Shown here piece by piece: positions 1 to 4,806 of a DNA stretch of 5,868 bases. The notes below the pieces were generated by a model. It was not told the origin of the DNA. It saw only the letters and a program-made list of their open reading frames with translations, and did no database searches. How positions within the stretch are numbered: position 1 is the first letter of the stretch; each line of letters starts with the position of its first letter. This stretch comes from Kiritimatiellales bacterium. GTDB lineage: Bacteria > Verrucomicrobiota > Kiritimatiellia > Kiritimatiellales > Pontiellaceae. Made by a program: the position numbers and the translations under genes. The stretch is taken from contig DAOVNC010000241.1 of assembly GCA_030630445.1 (NCBI GenBank), positions 1-5,868 on the forward strand, written 5' to 3'.

Positions 1-874
1 CCAAGCGCTGAACCAGCTTGTAGCCGATGTTCGCGGCGTTGAGGTCGGGAAAGACCAGCACGCGGGCATCGCCTCCAAGCGGGCTACCGGGTGCTTTTTT
101 CTGGGCGACACCCGGTACGACAGCGGAATCGACCTGCAACTCGCCGTCGATCACGATGCCTTTGCCGGCAAATTCTTCTGTCACCTTCTGCTTGGCCAGC
201 TCCACGGCTTTGGAAACCTTTTCGACCATTTCGCTCTTGCCGGAGCCATAGGTGGAATAGGAAAGCAACGCAACCGTCGGCGGAATGCCGTAGGCCAAGG
301 CGGAAACAGCACTGTCGACCGCAATATCGGCCAGCTGCTCGGATGTTGGGTTTTCCACCAAGGCACAATCGGAAAAGATGAAGATCTTGTCGTTGACGTC
401 CATGATGAAGAAGCTTGAAACAGTCGCGCCCTTCTTGGCGGACTTAATGATCTGGAGCGCGGGGCGGACGGTATCGGCCGTGGAGTGGGCCGCGCCGGAA
501 ACCAGCCCGTCGGCTTCGCCGGCATGCATGATCATCATACCGAAATAGTTGACCTGCTTGACGGCGGCAAGTGCCTGCTCGGGTGTAATGCCCTTGGTCT
601 TGCGCAGTTCATGGAACGTGTCGGCGTATTCTTGAAGCTTGTCGGATGTTTCGGGATTAATGACGGCAATGCCTTCGAGGTTGTAGCCCTTGGCTCCGAA
701 CCATTCGGAAATTAGTTGTTTATCACCAAGCAGGGTGATCGACGCGATCCCTTCCTGATTGATGGTGTTGGCGGCTTCAAGCACGCGTTCATCGCTCCCT
801 TCGGGCAATACGATATTGCTTTTTCTAGCTTTCGCGGAATCAATGATCTGCTGAATGAATGCACTTCTACTCAT
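1..874 (-). CDS. pta: Phosphate acetyltransferase (Pta), C-terminus cut by window edge
   Basis: It interconverts acetyl-CoA plus phosphate and acetyl phosphate plus CoA in the cytoplasm, normally paired with acetate kinase for acetate overflow or acetate use. The reading frame is open for 291 residues from an ATG at 874 to the window edge. Visible family blocks are LPEGSDERVLEAA (23-35), NYFGMM (109-114), the signature SGAAHSTADTVRPALQ (126-141), FSDCAL (167-172), LLSYSTYGSGKSE (203-215), DGELQVDSA (243-251) and NIGYKLVQRL (282-291). The catalytic PVNDLSRG region would lie in the missing 30-45 residues. The protein starts directly with the PTA domain, so it is the short class (about 325 aa) without the N-terminal regulatory domains of E. 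coli Pta. The start is fixed by an in-frame TAA six codons upstream with no other start codon between; a modest SD (AGGGA, 885-889) lies 10 nt upstream. A phosphate butyryltransferase is less likely given the STADTVRPAL block. The gene is probably transcribed separately from the ribosomal operon. Confidence 0.95.
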   Translation of the reverse strand, partial: MSRSAFIQQIIDSAKARKSNIVLPEGSDERVLEAANTINQEGIASITLLGDKQLISEWFGAKGYNLEGIAVINPETSDKLQEYADTFHELRKTKGITPEQALAAVKQVNYFGMMIMHAGEADGLVSGAAHSTADTVRPALQIIKSAKKGATVSSFFIMDVNDKIFIFSDCALVENPTSEQLADIAVDSAVSALAYGIPPTVALLSYSTYGSGKSEMVEKVSKAVELAKQKVTEEFAGKGIVIDGELQVDSAVVPGVAQKKAPGSPLGGDARVLVFPDLNAANIGYKLVQRL

Positions 875-1008
875 GGGCCCGTTTTCCCTGTTTTATTCTA
901 TTTTTCACCCAAGTTGGCAAAATCTGCGCAGAAATTAGCAACTCCCCATCTTTCCGCAATCCAAATCAGTATAAATATTACGGATTTTAAACTTTCAGTG
1001 GGTGAAAC
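875..1008 (-). promoter_or_regulatory. Intergenic leader and possible promoter of pta
   Basis: This stretch between the operon terminator and pta is AT-rich compared with its neighbours and holds no gene that I can support. On the minus strand a TATACT box lies at 968-973, one mismatch from the sigma-70 -10 consensus. The best -35 candidate is CTGAAA at 993-998, a 4/6 match with a long 19-bp spacing, so the promoter is only tentative. It would give a leader of roughly 85-90 nt. The leader contains a perfect 10-bp palindrome, TCTGCGCAGA (923-932). The 9-bp arms TTTCACCCA (903-911) and TGGGTGAAA (999-1007) form an inverted repeat around the whole region. Either could be a regulator site, but nothing in the sequence identifies one. 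Confidence 0.35.
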
Positions 1009-1042
1009 AAAAAACCCCGCGACCTTGCGGCAACGGGGCTTT
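1009..1042 (-). terminator. Rho-independent terminator after rplQ
   Basis: Read on the minus strand, the arms CCCCG (1034-1038) and CGGGG (1015-1019) pair. The stem is extended outward by one G-U and three A-U pairs. It is capped by an inner GCC/GGT stem with a GCAA (GNRA) tetraloop, and six Ts follow directly (1009-1014). It begins about 20 nt after the rplQ stop codon and ends the ribosomal operon transcript. In the plus direction only CTTTGC follows the stem, so the terminator acts in the minus direction. Confidence 0.9.
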
Positions 1043-1061
1043 GCATAAAGCGAGGCTTCGA

Positions 1062-1451
1062 TTACTCGGCTTCGGTTTCGGTAACCGGGGCAACGATGGA
1101 GTCGACCCACTCGAGCAGCACCATTTCGGAGCTGTCGGAGATGCGACGGCCAAGCTTGATGATGCGGGTGTAGCCACCGGAACGGTCGGCAAACGCCGGG
1201 GCGACGTTGTCGAAAAGCTCCTTGACGGAATCCACCTGCTTCAGCGTAGAAATTGCCTGGCGGCGGGACGCAAGCGTACCCTTCTTGCCAAGCGTGACCA
1301 TCTTTTCGGCGAGGCTGCGTGCAGCCTTGGCTTTCGGAAGCGTCGTCTTGATCCGCTTGTTGTCGATGAGGGCGCAAACCAGATTCGCGAGCAACTCGTT
1401 GCGATGCGCGCTGGTACGGCCAAGCTTTACTGTTCTTTTACGATGTCTCAT
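1062..1451 (-). CDS. rplQ: 50S ribosomal protein bL17
   Basis: Structural protein of the large ribosomal subunit, located near the peptide exit tunnel. The product is 129 aa (E. coli 127) and begins with the family hallmark MRHRKRTVKLGRTSAHRNEL. It continues with LIDNKRIKTTLPKAKAARSLAEKM (28-51), which contains the conserved basic helix, and the GGYTRIIKLGRR block (92-103). The C-terminus ends in an acidic tail, TETEAE. The start ATG has an SD, AGAGGT (1459-1464), 7 nt upstream, in the 26-nt gap after rpoA. It is the last gene of the operon, as in most bacteria, and the terminator follows it directly. Nothing is unusual about it. Confidence 0.97.
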   Translation of the reverse strand: MRHRKRTVKLGRTSAHRNELLANLVCALIDNKRIKTTLPKAKAARSLAEKMVTLGKKGTLASRRQAISTLKQVDSVKELFDNVAPAFADRSGGYTRIIKLGRRISDSSEMVLLEWVDSIVAPVTETEAE

Positions 1452-1458
1452 TGTTCCA

Positions 1459-1464
1459 ACCTCT
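1459..1464 (-). promoter_or_regulatory. Shine-Dalgarno of rplQ
   Basis: AGAGGT on the minus strand, 7 nt before the rplQ ATG, inside the short rpoA-rplQ gap. It supports the chosen L17 start. Confidence 0.7.
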
Positions 1465-1477
1465 GGATATTTATAAA

Positions 1478-2482
1478 CTAGTCTTCGCCAACCGATGCGT
1501 GGAGCAGGTCGGCATCGAAAGTCATGCCAAGCGACAGGCCCATTTCCTGGATCTTCGCCTTGATTTCGTTGAGCGACTTCTTGCCAAAGTTGCGGTACTT
1601 CAGCATTTCGGCCTCGGTCTTCTGTGCAAGCTCGCCGACGGTGGTGATGTTGGCGTTGTTCAGGCAGTTCGCGGCACGGACGCTGAGTTCGATTTCGTTT
1701 ACACTGATGTTGAGTTTCTTGCGTAGCTCTTCTTTTTCGAGGTCGATCTGCTTTTCGCTTTCCTCGAACTCGATCAGGTCTTTGTCGTAGCTGACGAAAA
1801 CATCGAGGTGATGGCGCAGGATGGCGGCCGACATGGTCAGTGCATCGTCCGGGGTCACACGGCCGTCGGTCCAGATTTCGAGAACGAGCTTGTCGTAGTC
1901 GGTGCGGCGGCCCACACGGGTGTTTTCAACCGAATACTTGACGCGGCGGACCGGGGAGAAGAGGCAGTCGATCGGAATGATTCCGATTTCCTGGTTTTCC
2001 TTCTTGTTGAGGTCTGCCGGGCAGTAGCCACGGCCAATGCGAACGTCCATTTCCGCTTCGAACACACCGTCTTCCGAGAGGGTGCAGATGTGGAAATCAG
2101 GGTTCAGAACTTCAATGTTTTCGCCCGAAACAATATCGCCAGCGGTGACTTCGCCAGGTCCTTCGACCTTGATCGTCACCCTTTGCGCGTCGCGGGAATA
2201 GCTTTTAAACAGCAACTGCTTGATGTTAAGGATGATCTCGGTGACATCTTCCGTTACCCCGTCGAGGCTACAGAATTCGTGGGGTGCACCCTTGATCTTG
2301 ATGGATGAAACCGCGGCACCTTCCAGTGAAGAGAGCAGTACGCGGCGAAGCGAATTGCCCATCGTGCGGCCGTAGCCGGCTTCGAAAGGTTCAGCGTAGA
2401 ACGTGCCAAAGGTGTCGGTGGATACCGATTCATCCTTGGCGACTTGTTTCGGCATTTCGAAACGTCCGAGTCTTGTTGCCAT
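1478..2482 (-). CDS. rpoA: DNA-directed RNA polymerase subunit alpha
   Basis: The alpha subunit dimerises to nucleate RNA polymerase assembly, and its C-terminal domain binds UP elements and activators. The product is 334 aa, against 329 in E. coli. The N-terminal domain (about 1-235) shows GYGRTMGNSLRRVLLSSLEG (36-55), including the Arg pair matching E. coli R44/R45 that is needed for beta contact and assembly, and VTEDVTEIILNIK (76-88). A charged linker (about 236-258, EFEESEKQIDLEKEELRKK) leads to the C-terminal domain (about 260-320). There the DNA-binding residues are kept: R269, N272 and C273 match E. coli R265, N268 and C269, and GKKS at 300-303 matches G296-S299. The chosen ATG has a strong SD, GGGAGG. 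The gene follows rpsK after a 66-bp gap with no rpsD between them. The N-terminal segment MATRLGRFEMPK resembles RpoA of Verrucomicrobia-type bacteria, from memory. Confidence 0.98.
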   Translation of the reverse strand: MATRLGRFEMPKQVAKDESVSTDTFGTFYAEPFEAGYGRTMGNSLRRVLLSSLEGAAVSSIKIKGAPHEFCSLDGVTEDVTEIILNIKQLLFKSYSRDAQRVTIKVEGPGEVTAGDIVSGENIEVLNPDFHICTLSEDGVFEAEMDVRIGRGYCPADLNKKENQEIGIIPIDCLFSPVRRVKYSVENTRVGRRTDYDKLVLEIWTDGRVTPDDALTMSAAILRHHLDVFVSYDKDLIEFEESEKQIDLEKEELRKKLNISVNEIELSVRAANCLNNANITTVGELAQKTEAEMLKYRNFGKKSLNEIKAKIQEMGLSLGMTFDADLLHASVGED

Positions 2483-2548
2483 GATATTTTCCTCCCAGAA
2501 CCGGGCATTAACCGGCTCGTATGGTGTTGTGGTTGATTAATAAAAAAA
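2483..2548 (-). promoter_or_regulatory. rpsK-rpoA gap with strong rpoA SD and small hairpin
   Basis: This is the longest gap inside the operon and lies where rpsD sits in proteobacterial alpha operons. On the minus strand the SD GGGAGG (2491-2496) stands 8 nt before the rpoA ATG. Four nucleotides upstream of it is a weak hairpin: a 5-bp stem, GCCGG/CCGGT with one G-T pair, around a 7-nt loop (2500-2516). A run of seven Ts starts right after the rpsK stop codon, but no strong stem precedes it. The hairpin could tune rpoA translation; that is only a suggestion. Confidence 0.55.
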
Positions 2549-3274
2549 CTAGACGCGACGGCGCTTCGGCGGGCGGCATCCGTTGTGCGGGATGGCGGTG
2601 GTATCCTTGATGGTTGTAATCGCAAGACCGGCGGACTGGATGGCACGCACTGCGGACTCGCGACCGGCACCCGGACCCTGAACGCGGACTTCGACTTCCG
2701 TCATGCCGTGGCCGATGGCTCCGCGAGCCGCTTCCTGCGCAACCGTGGTTGCCGCAAAGGCCGTGCTCTTGCGCGACCCCTTGAAGTTGCAGCGACCCGC
2801 GCTGCTCCAGGAAATCACATTGCCGCGCATATCGGTGATGGAAACGATGGTGTTGTTGAACGTGGTCTTTACGAAGGCAATGCCGAACGGAATGTTCTTG
2901 GAGCCTTTGCGCTTCTTGATCGGCTCAACCACGGCGTCGGCCAGCAGTTCGGCTGCGGTGGCCAGCTTGGGTTTGTTGTCCTCAACTGGAGCTTTCGATG
3001 CCGCATCGGCCTTTTCCTTAGGCGCATCGGCTTTCTTGGATTTTTCTTCAGAGGCTTCAGCTTTCGCTTCGGCTTTCTCCTTGGGAGCTTCAGCTTTGGC
3101 TTCGGCTTTCTCCTTGGGAGCTTCAGCTTTGGCTTCGGTTTTCTCCTTGGGAGCCTCATCCTTCTCAGCTTTGGCTTCGGCGGGCGCAACGGCCTCGGCC
3201 GGCTTTTCCTCGGTTGTAACCGGAGCCGCTTCTTCGGCCGTTTTTTCTTCTACTTCAACTTTTTCTTCTGCCAT
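2549..3274 (-). CDS. rpsK: 30S ribosomal protein uS11 with long charged N-terminal extension
   Basis: uS11 sits on the platform of the small subunit and binds 16S rRNA near the mRNA exit. The product is 241 aa against 129 in E. coli. The S11 core occupies about 118-241: TTFNNTIVSITDMRGN (137-152), FKGSRKSTAFAA (164-175), VQGPGAGRESAVRAIQSAG (198-216) and the hallmark end IPHNGCRPPKRRRV (228-241), so the ribosomal part is intact. Residues 1-100 are Ala, Glu, Lys and Pro without a single aromatic residue and are probably disordered. They contain 11-residue repeats of the type EAPKEKAEAKA. A likely helix (LATAAELLADAVVEPIKK, 104-121) links extension to core. The start is supported by an AAGGA SD (3283-3287), 8 nt upstream and overlapping the rpsM stop. 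No Met occurs between residues 1 and 149, and a GTG at codon 115 (2930-2932) has no SD. The extension is therefore in frame and probably translated. Confidence 0.95.
   Translation of the reverse strand: MAEEKVEVEEKTAEEAAPVTTEEKPAEAVAPAEAKAEKDEAPKEKTEAKAEAPKEKAEAKAEAPKEKAEAKAEASEEKSKKADAPKEKADAASKAPVEDNKPKLATAAELLADAVVEPIKKRKGSKNIPFGIAFVKTTFNNTIVSITDMRGNVISWSSAGRCNFKGSRKSTAFAATTVAQEAARGAIGHGMTEVEVRVQGPGAGRESAVRAIQSAGLAITTIKDTTAIPHNGCRPPKRRRV
3059..3157 (-). repeat. Three tandem 33-bp repeats inside rpsK
   Basis: Three adjacent 33-bp units (3059-3091, 3092-3124, 3125-3157) encode EAPKEKAEAKA twice and EAPKEKTEAKA once, S11 residues 40-72. The first two units differ at one base and the second and third at two, so the similarity is at the DNA level and points to recent duplication. 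Degenerate units continue downstream in the protein (EASEEKSKKAD, 73-83; APKEKADAASK, 84-94). The unit length is a multiple of three, so copy-number change would keep the frame. Confidence 0.95.
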
Positions 3275-3282
3275 GGGAATAT

Positions 3283-3287
3283 TCCTT
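3283..3287 (-). promoter_or_regulatory. Shine-Dalgarno of rpsK, overlapping the rpsM stop
   Basis: AAGGA on the minus strand, 8 nt before the rpsK ATG; its two As belong to the rpsM TAA. This site decides the start of the extended S11, because no comparable purine tract precedes the only internal start candidate near the S11 core. Confidence 0.75.
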
Positions 3288-3690
3288 AATTAGACGCAGC
3301 CTTGACTGCTGAACGGGCTTCCTTGCCGCGAACGACACCGACCGTGCGCTTGGCGCCTTTGCGGGTACGGGCGTTGGTCTTGGTGCGCTGTCCGCGAACC
3401 GGCAATCCACGACGGTGACGGATGCCCCGATAGGAGCCGATCGAGATCAGGCGGCGAATGTTTGCGGAAACTTCACGACGCAGATCGCCTTCAATATTGC
3501 AGTCCGACTGAAGAACCGCAACGAGGTGCTGAATGTCTTCGTCCGTCAGATCGTCGGCTTTTTTCGCGGGATCAAGCTTGGCCTTTGCGATAACTTCCTT
3601 CGCAGTTGCGGGGCCGATTCCATAAATATACTGCAAGGCGTATTCCAGCCTTTTTCTTCCGGGGATGTCTATACCGAGTACACGTGGCAT
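3286..3690 (-). CDS. rpsM: 30S ribosomal protein uS13
   Basis: uS13 sits in the head of the small subunit and forms intersubunit bridges and contacts with tRNA. The product is 134 aa, longer than E. coli S13 (118), with most of the extra length in the C-terminal tail. Family blocks are MPRVLGIDIPGRKRLEYALQ (1-20), YGIGPATAKEVI (23-34), EGDLRREVSANIRRLISIGS (67-86), YRGIRHRRGLPVRGQRT (87-103) and the rRNA-binding NARTRKG (106-112). The start ATG has a strong SD, AAGGAG, 7 nt upstream. It lies between rpmJ and rpsK, its normal position. Confidence 0.98.
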   Translation of the reverse strand: MPRVLGIDIPGRKRLEYALQYIYGIGPATAKEVIAKAKLDPAKKADDLTDEDIQHLVAVLQSDCNIEGDLRREVSANIRRLISIGSYRGIRHRRGLPVRGQRTKTNARTRKGAKRTVGVVRGKEARSAVKAASN

Positions 3691-3697
3691 TGATAAA

Positions 3698-3703
3698 CTC
3701 CTT
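3698..3703 (-). promoter_or_regulatory. Shine-Dalgarno of rpsM
   Basis: AAGGAG on the minus strand in the 15-nt gap after the rpmJ stop, 7 nt before the rpsM ATG. It is one of the two strongest ribosome binding sites in the window, the other being that of rpoA. Confidence 0.8.
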
Positions 3704-3705
3704 GA

Positions 3706-3819
3706 TTATCCTTGGCGCTGTTTATGACGCGGGTTCGTGCAAATGATGCGAACCACACCTTTGCGCCTGATTACCTTACATTGTTCACACATTCGTTTAA
3801 CTGAAGCTCTTACTTTCAT
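3706..3819 (-). CDS. rpmJ: 50S ribosomal protein bL36 (zinc-ribbon type)
   Basis: A 37-residue small basic protein of the large subunit. It begins MKVRASVKRMCEQCKVIRRK and ends HKQRQG, which matches bL36 over its full length. The zinc-binding set is complete: C11, C14, C27 and H32 (CX2C-X12-C-X4-H), so this is the zinc-containing form rather than the Cys-less paralogue. The ATG lies one nucleotide after the infA TGA stop, with an SD (AGGA, 3828-3831) inside the infA 3' end at 8-nt spacing. Translation is probably coupled to infA. The position between infA and rpsM is the standard one. Confidence 0.98.
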   Translation of the reverse strand: MKVRASVKRMCEQCKVIRRKGVVRIICTNPRHKQRQG

Positions 3820-3820
3820 A

Positions 3821-4039
3821 TCATCGTTCCTGGTTTATCACCAACCGCCCCTTGGACATGTCGTAGGGCGACATCTCGACCTTCGTTTCCTCGCCGATTC
3901 CCGGCGCTGCACGGCGCGCATCGCCGCGCCCGAAAAACGCAACAAAACCGTGCCCATTACGCAGTTCTGCACCAAAAGCGTTGTTGTCTATCACGGACAC
4001 CAAGCGTGCGTCTAGTAAAATTGTCTCTTTTTTATCCAT
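3821..4039 (-). CDS. infA: Translation initiation factor IF-1, divergent in the rRNA-contact loop
   Basis: IF-1 binds the A site of the 30S subunit during initiation and helps IF-2 and IF-3. The product is 72 aa, the normal length, and forms a single OB fold. Conserved parts are the start of the barrel (ARLVSVIDNNAFGAELRNGH, 11-30) and the C-terminal block VEMSPYDMSKGRLVI (54-68), which matches VELTPYDLSKGRIVF of E. coli. Between them the usual HISGKMRKNYIRIL stretch is replaced by FFGRGDARRAAPGIG (35-49), with one residue fewer overall. That loop inserts into helix 44 of 16S rRNA in known structures. Some basic residues (R38, R42, R43) remain. The ATG directly follows the map TAA with no gap and no good SD, so translation is probably coupled. 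Family and position make the identity firm; whether it is the only IF-1 of the genome cannot be seen. Confidence 0.93.
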   Translation of the reverse strand: MDKKETILLDARLVSVIDNNAFGAELRNGHGFVAFFGRGDARRAAPGIGEETKVEMSPYDMSKGRLVINQER

Positions 4040-4798
4040 TTACGTATCCAATTCAGGGATCGTGAGGATTTCCGCCTGCTGCTTGCCAACCGCAATAGTG
4101 TGCTCGAAATGGGCCGAAGGAAGGCGGTCCTTGGTGACGACGGTCCACCCATCCTTGAGGGTTTCGGTCTTGTGGACGCCCAGATTGATCATCGGTTCGA
4201 TGGCAAAGGTCATGCCGGCCTTGAGGATCGGTCCGCGCCCTGCGGGGCCATAGTTTGGGATCTGCGGATCTTCGTGCATTTCGCGTCCGATGCCGTGGCC
4301 GACAAAGTCGCGAACCACTGAGAAGCCCTCCCCTTCCGCGACCACTTGAACCGCATGGGAAATATCGGAAAGCCGGTTGCCCTCGACCGCCTTGGAAATC
4401 GCGGCCTCGAGCGACCGTTGCGTCGCATCGAGCAGGCGATGCCATTCGGGATCGATTTCGCCCGCCGCGACAGTGGTGGCGGTGTCGCCGACGAAACCGC
4501 CGTAAACGAGGCCAAAATCAATGCTGACAATGTCGCCATCGCGGATAACGCGCCGACCGGGAACCCCGTGGACGACCTCTTCGTTGACGGAGGAGCAGAT
4601 GTGCCCGGAAAATCCGTGATAACCGTAGAAGGCGCAGCGCCCCTCTTCCTTGCGGGCGAGTTCGGCGGCATATTCGTCGAGCTCCTTGGTGGTCACGCCC
4701 GGCGCGACCTTGGATGCAACCTTGTGGAGAATGGTGGCGGTCTTTTTTGCGCTGATGCGCATGGCGGCCAATTCGTCTGGTTTTTTTACGACAATCAT
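4040..4798 (-). CDS. map: Methionine aminopeptidase, type I
   Basis: It removes the initiator Met from nascent proteins whose second residue is small; it is a cytosolic two-metal enzyme. The product is 252 aa, close to the 264 of E. coli, and is the short type Ia without an N-terminal zinc-finger extension. All active-site residues are visible: H77 (VVHGVP), D94 (SIDFG), D105 (GDTATT), H168 (FVGHGIGREMHE), E201 (AIEPMI) and E232 (HFEHTI). They correspond to E. coli H79, D97, D108, H171, E204 and E235. The gene begins 8 nt after the adk stop without a clear SD and ends directly at the infA ATG, so it depends on operon transcription and probably on coupled translation. The adk-map-infA order is common in bacteria. 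Confidence 0.97.
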   Translation of the reverse strand: MIVVKKPDELAAMRISAKKTATILHKVASKVAPGVTTKELDEYAAELARKEEGRCAFYGYHGFSGHICSSVNEEVVHGVPGRRVIRDGDIVSIDFGLVYGGFVGDTATTVAAGEIDPEWHRLLDATQRSLEAAISKAVEGNRLSDISHAVQVVAEGEGFSVVRDFVGHGIGREMHEDPQIPNYGPAGRGPILKAGMTFAIEPMINLGVHKTETLKDGWTVVTKDRLPSAHFEHTIAVGKQQAEILTIPELDT

Positions 4799-4806
4799 GG
4801 CAAAGG

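Noticed and set aside
27..715. Several short frames on both strands over the left end
   Set aside because: All lie within the open frame of phosphate acetyltransferase, which reads through to the window edge and contains the family signature.
898..1481. Frames of up to 159 codons overlapping rplQ on both strands
   Set aside because: They run through the terminator and the L17 gene and give low-complexity, Arg-rich or otherwise unrecognisable proteins. The L17 frame explains the sequence fully.
1808..2308. Plus-strand frame of 166 codons opposite rpoA
   Set aside because: It is antisense to well-conserved RpoA sequence, with no homology that I recognise and no reason to prefer it.
2542..2575. 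Possible intrinsic terminator at the end of rpsK (seven Ts just after the stop codon)
   Set aside because: The only stems directly upstream are about 3 bp, too weak for an intrinsic terminator, and rpoA and rplQ downstream lack an evident promoter of their own.
2857..3274. Fusion of rpsK with a separate upstream gene
   Set aside because: The extension is low-complexity Ala/Glu/Lys/Pro sequence with no recognisable domain, so an expanded tail fits better than a fused enzyme or ribosomal protein.
2585..3293. Two long plus-strand frames (about 234 and 196 codons) opposite rpsK
   Set aside because: They are antisense to a frame with firm S11 homology. Their Gly/Phe-rich and Ala/Ser-rich products are the reverse reading of the Ala/Glu/Lys repeat, and neither resembles a known protein.
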